Shown in pieces: positions 45,169 through 54,495 of a stretch of 64,000 nucleotides of DNA; position 1 is the stretch's first letter, and every line of letters begins with the position of its first letter. The notes beneath the pieces are model-generated. The model saw only the letters and a program-made list of their open reading frames with translations. It did not search any database and was not told the origin of the DNA. The position numbers were made by a program, and so were the translations under genes. Source of the stretch: Hymenobacter psoromatis (GTDB lineage Bacteria; Bacteroidota; Bacteroidia; Cytophagales; Hymenobacteraceae); the NCBI RefSeq assembly GCF_020012125.1, contig NZ_JAIFAG010000001.1, positions 1,798,001-1,862,000 on the forward strand, written 5' to 3'.

Positions 45169-48100
45169 ATGGAGACGCTAAATTCTATCGAAGTTTTTGA
45201 GCAAATCATTCGCCATCAAGGTGCCGAAGAATTAGTACCGTTCTTATTGGGGCTGGACAAACAGAAGATTGTAGCTATCCGCAAACGGGTCCAGACACTG
45301 GCGAGCGAATTAGAAGATATTCGGCAGAAAGGAGAACAGCATTGGGAGAAAGGGCCCACTCCCTTACAGCGCTCTTTATTTTTTCTAACTCGCTTGGCAA
45401 CCTATTCCAAAAAGGAAGCCCTAGCTCCCGCTTTCACTAATAGTCTATGGGAGTTAAACAAGTCGCGGCTTTCTAGTGGGAAAAGTCAATACTTACCACA
45501 CGATAAGTTAGTAGATTATGCCTGTCAATTACTCGTTCACCGTCGGCCCGAATGGCTTGATACCTGGTTAGGTAACACTGCGGAAAGCCGCCCTTTAAGA
45601 AGCCTGGATTTTGATTTACTCCTTAAATTGGAATCCCATGCGCTCATTATACCAACTAACAAGCTATTAGCTTTATCGGGGATTAATGAGTTATCTAATT
45701 ACGGCACAGAGGCTAACGCATTATGGCAACTGCACGGCTATTTAAAGGCAAACGTTAAACTTACCGCTAGCCAATTAGCAGATTTCACGCAGCTTACCAA
45801 AGCTTTCCCCTCGCTCCGCGAAGGTGAGTCGTTGCCTATTATCGAAGACCTTCTTTTCGAACGAATTACGCGCAATAAGGCCTTACTGGAACGGGCTATT
45901 CCACAGTTTTTCGAGTTTGACACAGAGATTAACTGGGGAGTTGCCCAGACAGTGAACCACATAGATAGGAGATGGATTACGTGGCATGATATGCTTGCGC
46001 GCCTCACCGCCACCCACCACCTCGACCGGGCCGACATCCTCACGCGCTGCCTGCTGGCACTGCGCCGCGACTTCCGCCGCCCGCTGCTGACGTGGTTCAA
46101 GGAGCTGTTTCTCAGCCTGAAGCCCACGCGGGCCGAGCGCCTGGCCCGCCAGGCCGAGCTGATGGAGCTGCTGGCCCACCCGCTGCCGCTGGTCGTCAAT
46201 TTTGCCATTGAGCAGGTGAAGGACCTGTTGCCGGAGCCGGGGTTTACCCTGGCTCCGTTGCTTCAAATGGCGGATAACCTGCTGCTGCGGCCCGACCTTA
46301 AAACCGGCCTCAAAACCCTGCTCGCAGGCCTGGCCAAGCTGCCCCGGCACGATGCCGCCCACGCGCCCGCCGTGGCCCGGCTGCTGGCCGCCGCCCTCGC
46401 CCACCCCGACGCCGCCGTGCAGGAGCGCGCCGCCAAGGCCCTGGCCTACCTGCTGGCTGCCAAAAAGCCCCTCCTACCCCCCGCCGACACGGCCGAAACG
46501 CTGGATGCCCTCGCCCACCAGGCCGAGCTGCTGGGCGCCGCCGCCCGCGCCGTGCTGGCGCCCTGGCTGGCGGCCCCTACCCCCGCGCCCACCGCCGAAG
46601 CCACCGCGACCTACGCGCCGCTCGCGCAGTTCGTGCCGGATATTTCGCCCGCTACCGCCATCGCGCCGGTGGCCGACTGGCACGAGCTGCTGTTTCTCAC
46701 CGGCCAGGTGCTGCGCCACGATGCCCCCGCCGCCCTGGAACGCTGGCTCGATGGCCTGCTGCGGCTGCATGGGCAACTGCCCGAAGGCCACGCCAAGCAG
46801 TTAGAGCCGTATCTGGTGCAGGTGCTGCCGTTTTTGCAGGGTAAGAGCGGCGAGCAGGCCAAGGCCATTCTGGTCAACATTGACTTGCGTGGGCACAGTG
46901 GGCTGGCGCAAGCCTTGCTGCTGAGTTGGGCGCAGGGGTTTACTTCGCTGCGGGTGCCGCGGGTGAAAGTGCAGGTTGACTCGGACGCCTCAGACCCGTT
47001 GGTAGTGGTGGAGAAAGCGCGTCTGGCGGCCGTGGAAACGCATTTGCAGCAACGCACTGGCCTGCCGCTGCTTAGCACGCCCACCCACGCACCGTATTGG
47101 GTAGCCCCTACTGCGTTCTTGCAAAAGCTGCTGGCTTATGAAGCGGCGCAGGTCGAGCCCGTAGCGGCTGACCTGGCGATTGCGCTGGCCCGCCTGGCTT
47201 TTGCCCACGAGCCCGACGCCCAAGCGGCCCTGGCCGTGCTCCCGCAATTGCAAAACAGCCAGCTGCGCGAGCTGCTCCACTGGCTTTTATCACCCGAGGC
47301 AACGGAGCCCCCGCGCCATGCAACCGAGAAAAAACCACTCTTCCAGCACCTGACCGAGCAGCTGCACCAACTCCTGCCGGGCCATTCGGCGGCTCCTGGC
47401 ACGTTGGCCGAAGCCTGGCCCTGGCTGTGGGTGGTAGCGGCCCGCAGCAAGTTTTCCCACCCTATTTTTGACAACCTACTGCCTGCGGGCACCCGTGCAT
47501 ATCCGGGCATAGCGCAGCCCTGGGTTCCGGCCTGGGACGTTGATTTCAAGGTCAATATCTATGTGAAAACCTGGAAACCAGGCAAGCCCGAAATTACGCC
47601 CCGGTCCACGCACCTGCGTTTTCCCAGCGAGGACACCACCCAGGGGCCGCCCTCTCCGCTGCTGCTGTATTCGCTGCACGTGCAGTCCCGAGGCAGGGGG
47701 CACGCCAATTGGATTCTGCCCGCTGATTATCCCTTTTTAGCGGCGCTGCTACCGCTCAATCCGACCTCACTGCACTGGCACGTGGTGCGCACGGCGGGCT
47801 GGGCCGACAAACTGGAATCGGCAGACCGCGACAGTATCGCCCAGGCACTGCGGGCGTTGGTCGAGGCCGGCCCTTCGTTTGCCGAGGGTACTACCCTGCT
47901 GCTGGCCGTGGGCCTGGTGCACCACGCGCCCGTTTGCCGGGCGCTGGCGCAGGAAGTGGTTTTGAGCGCCGTGGGGCAGCAGCGCCTGGAATCGACTGCC
48001 CTAGGCGCGGCGCTCGGCCGGCTGCTGGCCGCCGACTATGCGCCCCTGGCTCGCCTGGCCGACAACCTGGCCCTGCTCCGCGCCATCTCGCCCGTCACGG

Positions 48101-48312
48101 ACGACGCACTGGCCCAGATGCTAGACGCGCTGCTGCCGGCCCTACCCCCCGCCCCGCTCCGCAACCTGCGCAAGCTGCTCGAAACCTACGCCGACCTCGG
48201 GGCCCGCACCGGCCGGCCGGTGCCGCCGGCCGTGCAGGACCGCCTGCGCGAGTGGAGCCAAACGGGCGCACTGAAAAAGTTGGCGGTCAGCCTACTTCAA
48301 AAAGCAAGTTGA
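45169..48312 (+). CDS. large HEAT-like protein, DUF6493 type
   Basis: 1047 aa from METLNSIEVFEQII; the frame is open further upstream but that would overlap the SWIM gene. Repeated short helical pairs (for example HPDAAVQERAAKALAYLLA) suggest an alpha-solenoid scaffold. By recall, this size and gene company match DUF6493 proteins. No catalytic motif is seen. The first 820 nt are clearly more AT-rich than the rest, with a sharp change near 45990. Probably part of a complex with the SWIM protein. Confidence 0.65.
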   Translation: METLNSIEVFEQIIRHQGAEELVPFLLGLDKQKIVAIRKRVQTLASELEDIRQKGEQHWEKGPTPLQRSLFFLTRLATYSKKEALAPAFTNSLWELNKSRLSSGKSQYLPHDKLVDYACQLLVHRRPEWLDTWLGNTAESRPLRSLDFDLLLKLESHALIIPTNKLLALSGINELSNYGTEANALWQLHGYLKANVKLTASQLADFTQLTKAFPSLREGESLPIIEDLLFERITRNKALLERAIPQFFEFDTEINWGVAQTVNHIDRRWITWHDMLARLTATHHLDRADILTRCLLALRRDFRRPLLTWFKELFLSLKPTRAERLARQAELMELLAHPLPLVVNFAIEQVKDLLPEPGFTLAPLLQMADNLLLRPDLKTGLKTLLAGLAKLPRHDAAHAPAVARLLAAALAHPDAAVQERAAKALAYLLAAKKPLLPPADTAETLDALAHQAELLGAAARAVLAPWLAAPTPAPTAEATATYAPLAQFVPDISPATAIAPVADWHELLFLTGQVLRHDAPAALERWLDGLLRLHGQLPEGHAKQLEPYLVQVLPFLQGKSGEQAKAILVNIDLRGHSGLAQALLLSWAQGFTSLRVPRVKVQVDSDASDPLVVVEKARLAAVETHLQQRTGLPLLSTPTHAPYWVAPTAFLQKLLAYEAAQVEPVAADLAIALARLAFAHEPDAQAALAVLPQLQNSQLRELLHWLLSPEATEPPRHATEKKPLFQHLTEQLHQLLPGHSAAPGTLAEAWPWLWVVAARSKFSHPIFDNLLPAGTRAYPGIAQPWVPAWDVDFKVNIYVKTWKPGKPEITPRSTHLRFPSEDTTQGPPSPLLLYSLHVQSRGRGHANWILPADYPFLAALLPLNPTSLHWHVVRTAGWADKLESADRDSIAQALRALVEAGPSFAEGTTLLLAVGLVHHAPVCRALAQEVVLSAVGQQRLESTALGAALGRLLAADYAPLARLADNLALLRAISPVTDDALAQMLDALLPALPPAPLRNLRKLLETYADLGARTGRPVPPAVQDRLREWSQTGALKKLAVSLLQKAS

Positions 48313-48320
48313 GTAGATAA

Positions 48321-48434
48321 GCAAAAAAGCACGTCATTCCGAGCTTGCTGAGAAATCTCGCTCGTGCCGCTCGGGTATTGTTCTACGACGCGGGCGAGAT
48401 TCCTCGGCAAGCTCAGAATGACGTGCTTTTTTGC
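48321..48434. repeat. long inverted repeat between convergent genes
   Basis: Arms of about 41 bp starting GCAAAAAAGCACGTCATTCC, with three mismatches near the loop. They contain GTCATTCCGAGC and AATCTCGC, pieces of an element I recall as dispersed in related genomes. It also ends in a T run on both strands and may act as a bidirectional terminator. Confidence 0.8.
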
Positions 48435-48446
48435 CGCAGACACTTC

Positions 48447-51005
48447 CTACCCCTCCGCCAGGAAGCGGGCGAGGTAAGGGGCAGTGCGGCTGGCCGCGTT
48501 TTGGGCCACTTCGGCGGGCGGGCCGGCGGCCACGATGCGGCCACCTTCGTCGCCGGCACCGGGTCCCACGTCGATAACCCAATCGGAGCCGGCGACCACG
48601 CGCATATCGTGCTCCACCACCAGCACCGAGTGGCCGGCTTCGACCAGGCCGTTGAGCTGGGTGAGGAGCTTTTCGACGTCGGCGGGGTGCAGGCCGGTGG
48701 TGGGCTCGTCGAGCACGTAGAGGGTGTGGGCGCGGGCCTGGCGCTGCAACTCAGTGGCCAGCTTGATGCGCTGGGCCTCGCCGCCGCTCAGCTCGGTGGC
48801 CGACTGGCCGAGGCGCAGGTAGCCCAGGCCCACGTCGCGCAGCACCGTGAGGGCGCGGCGCACGCTGGCTTCTTCTTCGAAGAAGGCAAAAGCCTCGTCC
48901 ACGGTCAGGCGCAGCACGTCGGCCACATTTTTTCCTTGATAAGTGATTTCCAATGTTTTGGCATTGTAGCGCGCGCCGTGGCAGGTAGGGCAAGGCGAAT
49001 ACACGCTGGGCAAAAACAGCAGTTCGACCATCACAAAGCCCTCGCCCTGGCAGGTTTCGCAGCGGCCTTTGGCCACGTTGAAGGAGAAGCGGCCGGCATC
49101 GTAGCGGCGCTTTTTTGCCTCCGGCGTGGCCGCGAAGAGCTTGCGCACGTGGTCAAACAAGCCCGTGTACGTAGCCATGTTGGAGCGCGGCGTGCGGCCG
49201 ATGGGCTGCTGGTCGACGCGCACGAGGCGCTTAACGAGGTCTAAGTCAGCTGTGATTTTGCCCTCGGCCGCCGCGCCCTGGTCAGCCAGGTCCAGGATTT
49301 CTTCGGCGGTTTCGCCCACGCTGGCTTCGGCTTCGTCGGTTTTCATTCCAAGCGCTTCCCGCACCAACTTTACCAGCACCTGGCTAACCAAAGTTGACTT
49401 GCCCGAGCCCGACACACCCGTTACAGTTGTAAATATTCCCAACGGAAACTCGGCGTCGAGGCCGCGCAGGTTGTGGCGGGTGGCACCAGCCAGGCGCAAC
49501 CAGCCCACCGGCTTGCGCGGAATGCGGGGGAGTAAGGCCGCGTGGTCGAGCAGAAATGTGCGCGTTTGCGAATTTTCTACCGCCGCCAGGCCGGCGGGCG
49601 GGCCGCTGTAGAGAATCTGGCCGCCCTGCTCGCCGGCGGCGGGGCCTACGTCCACGAGCCAGTCGGCGCGGCGCACCACGTCGAGGTTATGCTCCACTAC
49701 GAAAAGTGAATTGCCGGCTTTTTTGAGGGTGTCGAGCGCTTTCAGCAGCGCCTGGGTATCGGAGGGATGCAGGCCGGCCGAGGGCTCATCGAGCACGTAC
49801 ACTACGCCGAACAGATTGGAATAGAGCTGGGTAGCTAGGCGCAGACGTTGCAGCTCGCCGGGCGAGAGCGTGGGCGTGCTGCGCTCCAGGGCCAGGTAGC
49901 CGAGGCCCAGGTCGAGCAGCACGGCGAGGCGGGCGCACAGGTCCTGGGTGATGCGGCGCGTCACTTCGGCCTGCTCGGGGTGGGCTTTGTCGTGCTTTTG
50001 GGCAGTGGCCGTACCCTCGGCAAACGGCCGCAGCCGGGCTGCCACCTGCTGGAGGGGTAGGCGCGCCATGTCGGCAATATCGAGGCCGGCGAAGGTGACG
50101 CTCAGTGACTCGGGCCGCAGGCGCTTGCCGTGGCAAAGCGGGCATTCCTGACTGAGCATGTATTGCAACACGCGCTTTTTCATGAGCGTGCTCTGCGTAT
50201 TGCCAAATGTGTAGAGCACGTGCCGCCGGGCGCTCGAAAAGGTACCCATGTAATTAGGCTGCTCCTTTCTTTTCAACGCCCGCTGCGTCTCGGCGGGCGA
50301 GTAGCCGGGGTACACGGGCACCACCGGCTGCTCATCAGTGAAAAGAATCCAGTCGCGGTCCTTTTGGGGCAGCTCGTGCCAGGGACGGTCCACATCGTAG
50401 CCCAGCGTCACGAGGATATCGCGCTGGTTCTGGCCGCCCCAGGCCTGGGGCCAGGCCGCAATGGCCCGCTCGCGAATGGTGAGCGACGGGTCGGGCACCA
50501 TCGAGTCTTCCGTCACTTCGTATACCCGGCCCAGGCCGTGGCAGCGCGGGCAGGCACCCTCGGGCGTGTTGGCCGAAAAGCCTTCGGCGTAGATAATACC
50601 TTGACCCTTGGGATAATCGCCGGCCCGCGAGTAAAGCATCCGCACGAGGTTGGAGAGCGTCGTGACCGAGCCCACCGACGAGCGCGTGGTGGGCGCGCCG
50701 CGCTGCTGCTGCAAGGCCACGGCCGGTGGCAGCCCGTCGATGCTATCAACCTCGGGCACCGATAATTGGTGAAACAGTCGCCGCGCGTAGGGCGACACCG
50801 ACTCCAGGTAGCGCCGCTGGGCCTCGGCGTAGAGCGTGCCGAACGCCAGGCTCGACTTGCCCGAGCCCGACACGCCGGTAAACACCACCAGCGCATCGCG
50901 CGGGATATCGACGTCGATGTTTTGAAGGTTGTGCTCGCGGGCCCCGCGCACCCGCACAAAGCCGGAAAAATCAGTAGTGATGGCTGGAAAAGACCTCTTT
51001 ATCAT
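48447..51005 (-). CDS. UvrA2-type excinuclease ABC subunit A paralogue
   Basis: 852 aa with two ABC ATPase halves. Walker A motifs: GVSGSGKSSLAFG and GVSGSGKSTLVSQ. Zinc modules: CPRCHGLG, CPLCHG and CETCQGEG/CPTCHG. The second signature is LSGGEAQRIKL; the first is LSPGELQRLRL. The first half is shorter than in UvrA (about 940 aa), as in class II UvrA2, which lacks the UvrB-binding region. UvrA2 proteins are linked to tolerance of DNA-binding drugs rather than to core repair. Confidence 0.88.
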   Translation of the reverse strand: MIKRSFPAITTDFSGFVRVRGAREHNLQNIDVDIPRDALVVFTGVSGSGKSSLAFGTLYAEAQRRYLESVSPYARRLFHQLSVPEVDSIDGLPPAVALQQQRGAPTTRSSVGSVTTLSNLVRMLYSRAGDYPKGQGIIYAEGFSANTPEGACPRCHGLGRVYEVTEDSMVPDPSLTIRERAIAAWPQAWGGQNQRDILVTLGYDVDRPWHELPQKDRDWILFTDEQPVVPVYPGYSPAETQRALKRKEQPNYMGTFSSARRHVLYTFGNTQSTLMKKRVLQYMLSQECPLCHGKRLRPESLSVTFAGLDIADMARLPLQQVAARLRPFAEGTATAQKHDKAHPEQAEVTRRITQDLCARLAVLLDLGLGYLALERSTPTLSPGELQRLRLATQLYSNLFGVVYVLDEPSAGLHPSDTQALLKALDTLKKAGNSLFVVEHNLDVVRRADWLVDVGPAAGEQGGQILYSGPPAGLAAVENSQTRTFLLDHAALLPRIPRKPVGWLRLAGATRHNLRGLDAEFPLGIFTTVTGVSGSGKSTLVSQVLVKLVREALGMKTDEAEASVGETAEEILDLADQGAAAEGKITADLDLVKRLVRVDQQPIGRTPRSNMATYTGLFDHVRKLFAATPEAKKRRYDAGRFSFNVAKGRCETCQGEGFVMVELLFLPSVYSPCPTCHGARYNAKTLEITYQGKNVADVLRLTVDEAFAFFEEEASVRRALTVLRDVGLGYLRLGQSATELSGGEAQRIKLATELQRQARAHTLYVLDEPTTGLHPADVEKLLTQLNGLVEAGHSVLVVEHDMRVVAGSDWVIDVGPGAGDEGGRIVAAGPPAEVAQNAASRTAPYLARFLAEG

Positions 51006-51424
51006 GGTAGCAGGAGCAGGAAAATCGCGGGGCCGCGGGGTAGGCTGGTAGGGCTATACGCAGGACGCGCCCCGGTATCCGGTTTTTCAACCAATACTCG
51101 CGGGCTTGCCAACTAGCTGTCCCCGGCCCAATATGAGCAACTTTAACAACCAAGCGGCTATCAGTGACTTGATGTTACCCGGCCAGGCCTGAAAAAGCAC
51201 TCCTGCTGACCGTTGAAAACAAGTACCCAGCACTACGCGGCTTCCACCCAACCCAAGCTCCGGTTGGCTCGCGGGCAAGCCGTCGGCTTTCTGTAAAGCC
51301 GGGTTTACTTAAACTAAAATTATTGGTAGTTAATTTAGCTAATTAAATTAGTAAATTAGATTTTAGCTGGTTACCTTTACGACACGCAGCACACTTTTCA
51401 AGACTACTTTTTTATCCTTTTCAC
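51006..51424. other. 419-nt intergenic region
   Basis: Divergent gap between uvrA2 and the 132-aa gene. It holds an AT-rich block with imperfect palindromes (51313-51345), a TACCTTTA near the downstream gene (51372-51379) and a 19-codon open frame at 51133 with no support. No RNA gene is evident. Confidence 0.5.
51313..51345. promoter_or_regulatory. AT-rich motif shared with the SWIM gene upstream region
   Basis: ACTAAAATTATTGG...CTAATTA resembles 43682-43714 at 23 of 33 positions and sits at nearly the same distance from its gene. Possible common operator. Confidence 0.4.
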
Positions 51425-51823
51425 ATGGCCCTGCTCACCATTCTGGATGAAACTGCTACGGGCAGCATCCTCACCCGCCTGGAACTGGAAATAACCCAGG
51501 AAATACTCACCGTGCGCGAATTGATTACCCAGCGCGTGCACCAGGAGGTGGCCGCCTACAACGCTCACCAAAACGGAGTGTTCCGGGGTCTTATCCAGCC
51601 CACCGACTCGGAGCGCCTGCTCAACGGCGACACCTACCGCCTGCGCCATGCCAAGCAGATTGATGCCGAGCAGCAGGTGTACCGGGCGCTCACGGCCTTT
51701 CAGCAAAACGGCTTTTTCCTGCTTGTCAATAACCGGCAGGCCGAAACTCTCGAGGAAGAAATCTGGCTCGGCGCAGGAGCCACCGCCAGCTTTGTGAAGC
51801 TTACCCCGCTGGTAGGCGGCTAA
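51425..51823 (+). CDS. conserved hypothetical, partner of the DUF4132 gene
   Basis: 132 aa from MALLTILDETATGSILTRLE, mostly helical with a polar middle (HQEVAAYNAHQNGVF, DSERLLNGDTYRLRHAK) and a short strand near the end (NGFFLLVNNRQAETLEEEIWL). No family is recognised. It starts about 100 nt before the DUF4132 gene in the same direction and is probably its operon partner. Confidence 0.6.
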   Translation: MALLTILDETATGSILTRLELEITQEILTVRELITQRVHQEVAAYNAHQNGVFRGLIQPTDSERLLNGDTYRLRHAKQIDAEQQVYRALTAFQQNGFFLLVNNRQAETLEEEIWLGAGATASFVKLTPLVGG

Positions 51824-51926
51824 TTTTCTACCCGCAGGTGCGCGGGGTCGCTTAGTAGGGTCCGGCCCTCGCCGGCTTAGCAGGAGGGCGCGCACATTTC
51901 TTTTACGCTACCTTACCCCCTACCCC

Positions 51927-54491
51927 ATGCCTGCTACCCAGGAGCTACCCGCCGACCTCTTTGCCGCCTTACCCGCCGGCCAGCAAGACTTGGTGCCGCT
52001 ACTGCGGCCGCTGGTGCAGCAAACGCTGGACAAGCTGTACAACGTCAGGGTTACGGACCTGCCCGCCTACCAGGCCGTGCGCCAGCTCGCGCCGCCCGAC
52101 CAGGCCCGCGCCGCGCTGGCCCTGGCCGCCGCCCGCCAGGTGTGCCTGCAACACCGCTCCCTCGACCGGGCCTACGACTACCGCATCGGCTGGGCGATTG
52201 GCGACTTGCAAACGGCCCTGTTGCGCTCGGCCCTGCCGCTCACCGAGGCCGACGTACTGCAACTATTCGCGGATAACGGCCTGAATTTCAATTATTCGGA
52301 AAGCGAGAAGCACCTGAATTTTTGGGGTTACCCGGCGGGGCTGCTGCTCACCCAGCTGGAGCGCCTGGCCAAAAAAGCACCGCTGGCAGAAGCCACGCGT
52401 GCGTTTCTAACCCGGCTCATCGACCTTGCGGCCCAGGTGCGCGACGGAGCCAAGCTGCGCGTGAAGGCCCAGGAAATCCTGAACCTGGCCAGCACCGCCC
52501 CCGGCGAAGCAGCCCCGCTGCCCACCCTGCGCTTCGACATGGGCGACCCGTTCGGGCTGGCCCTGCACGCCTTTGCGGTGGGCCTCGACCCCGGCGCGCC
52601 CACTACCCGGCCCTGGCTCGATTTATTGCGGCTCTGGGCCGGGGCCAGCGGCGGCACGCAGCCCACGGCCAAGGGCCGCAAGGCGCTCGGCGCGGCCACG
52701 GCCGCCGTAGGGGCCGAGGCGGTGCGCCGCCAGGGCAGCGGCTGGCTGGCCCTGCTGGGGAAGATGCCCGTGGTCGATACCGAGCACCGCTACGAGTCGG
52801 GCGACCATGCGCACATCTACACCACGCACGAGTACCTGATGGAGGCCAACCAGCTGCTGGCCAGAGGCTTAATATGGACCTTGCAGCCCCTGGTGGATGC
52901 CGCCTTGCTGCGGCAGCTAGCTGCTTATGCCGCCCGCTGCTACCGCAAGGTACCGGGCCGGGGGCCGCTGGCAGCGGGCCTCGGCAATGCCTGCCTGCTG
53001 GCCCTGGCCCAGAGCGGCCTGCCCGGCGTGGCGGCCCTAGCCCAGGTGCGCCCCCAGGTGAAGCAAACCAATACCCAGGCCCTGATTGCCAAGTACATGG
53101 CCGACGCCTCAGCCAAGCTTGGCGTGAGCCCGGCCGAAATTGAGGACATGGCCGTGCCCACCTTCGGCCTCGATGCGGCGGGCCACGCCCGCCACGAGCT
53201 GGGCGAGTACGCAGCCACTCTGAGCCTGGCCGAGGGTAAGGCGGAGCTGCACTGGACCAAGGCCGGCAAGCCCCTCAAAGCCGCGCCCGCCGCCCTCAAA
53301 AGCACCCACGCCGCCGAACTGAAGGAGCTGAAAGCCACCCAGCTTCAGCTTCAGCAGACCTACACCGCTCAGCGCGAGCGCCTCGACCGCAGCTTTATCG
53401 AGGAGCGGTACCTGGCGTGGCCCTGGTTCGAGCAGTATTACCTGGCCCCTGGCCTGTTGCGCGAGCTAGCGCAGCCGCTCATCTGGCGGCTGCACCGCGC
53501 CGATGGCTCGTGGCAGGATGCCGTTTTGCGGGCTAATCAGTGGCAAAGTGCCCTGGAGCAGCCCGTGCTGCCCCCCACCGCCGATACCTTCCTCCAGTTG
53601 TGGCACCCGGTGCTGGTGCCCGCTGCCGAAGCCCTGGCCTGGCGCAAGCTACTGGAAAGCCAGCAGTTACGCCAGCCGCTTAAGCAGGCCTTCCGCGAGG
53701 TGTACCTGCTTACGCCGCCCGAGGAGCGCACCCGCACCTACAGTAACCGCATGGCGGCGCACATTCTTAAGCAGCATCAATTCAGCACCTTAGCCAAGAT
53801 GCGCGGTTGGCGCTACAGCCTGATGGGGGCCTACGATAAAGGCTACGAGAGCGACCAGGCCAGCCTGGCCCTGCCCGGCGGCCTGCGGGCCGAATACTGG
53901 GTGAGCGAGGTGAACGCCGACGGAGCCTGGAACGATACCGGCATCTGGAACTACGTGAGTACCGACCAGCTGCGCTTCGTGCGGGGCGAAGCCCCGGTGC
54001 CCCTACCCGAGATTTCGCCCCTGGTTTTTTCGGAGGTAATGCGCGATGTGGACCTGTTTGTGGGCGTGGCCAGCGTGGGCAACGACCCGCTGTGGCGCGA
54101 CAACGGCGGCCTGGCGCAGTACCGCAACTACTGGGAAAGCTACAGCTTTGGCGAGCTGAGTGAGGTAGCCAAAACCCGCCGGCTGGCCCTGGAACGCCTG
54201 GTGCCTCGCCTCAAAATCGGCAAGGTCAGTCACCTTACCGACCGCTTTCTAGTAGTGAAGGGCCACCTGCACACCTACAAAATTCACCTCGGCAGCGGCA
54301 ATATCCTCATGGAACCCAATGACCAGTACCTATGCATCGTGCCCGACCGCTCGACCAAAGCAGTGGGCGCGCCCGAGGTATTTCTGCCCTTCGAGGGCGA
54401 TACCGTGCTATCCATTATCCTGAGCAAAGCCCTGCTGCTGATGGACGACGATAAAATAACCGACGAGACGATTATCCGGCAGCTGAAATAG
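51927..54491 (+). CDS. DUF4132 protein (MolR/YehI-like)
   Basis: 854 aa. The C-terminal third carries the DUF4132 pattern: FREVYLLTPPEERTRTYSNR, KMRGWRYSLMGAYDKGY, and LDVF-type DVDLFVGVASVGNDPLW. The N-terminal two thirds are helical and repeat-like. No WGR domain is visible, unlike E. coli YehI/MolR. Function is unknown; in other bacteria it clusters with SWIM, MoxR and vWA genes. Confidence 0.8.
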   Translation: MPATQELPADLFAALPAGQQDLVPLLRPLVQQTLDKLYNVRVTDLPAYQAVRQLAPPDQARAALALAAARQVCLQHRSLDRAYDYRIGWAIGDLQTALLRSALPLTEADVLQLFADNGLNFNYSESEKHLNFWGYPAGLLLTQLERLAKKAPLAEATRAFLTRLIDLAAQVRDGAKLRVKAQEILNLASTAPGEAAPLPTLRFDMGDPFGLALHAFAVGLDPGAPTTRPWLDLLRLWAGASGGTQPTAKGRKALGAATAAVGAEAVRRQGSGWLALLGKMPVVDTEHRYESGDHAHIYTTHEYLMEANQLLARGLIWTLQPLVDAALLRQLAAYAARCYRKVPGRGPLAAGLGNACLLALAQSGLPGVAALAQVRPQVKQTNTQALIAKYMADASAKLGVSPAEIEDMAVPTFGLDAAGHARHELGEYAATLSLAEGKAELHWTKAGKPLKAAPAALKSTHAAELKELKATQLQLQQTYTAQRERLDRSFIEERYLAWPWFEQYYLAPGLLRELAQPLIWRLHRADGSWQDAVLRANQWQSALEQPVLPPTADTFLQLWHPVLVPAAEALAWRKLLESQQLRQPLKQAFREVYLLTPPEERTRTYSNRMAAHILKQHQFSTLAKMRGWRYSLMGAYDKGYESDQASLALPGGLRAEYWVSEVNADGAWNDTGIWNYVSTDQLRFVRGEAPVPLPEISPLVFSEVMRDVDLFVGVASVGNDPLWRDNGGLAQYRNYWESYSFGELSEVAKTRRLALERLVPRLKIGKVSHLTDRFLVVKGHLHTYKIHLGSGNILMEPNDQYLCIVPDRSTKAVGAPEVFLPFEGDTVLSIILSKALLLMDDDKITDETIIRQLK

Positions 54492-54495
54492 CGCC

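Noticed and set aside
51133..51192. 19-codon open frame (MSNFNNQAAISDLMLPGQA)
   Set aside because: Too short, with no conserved context or ribosome signal to support a leader peptide.
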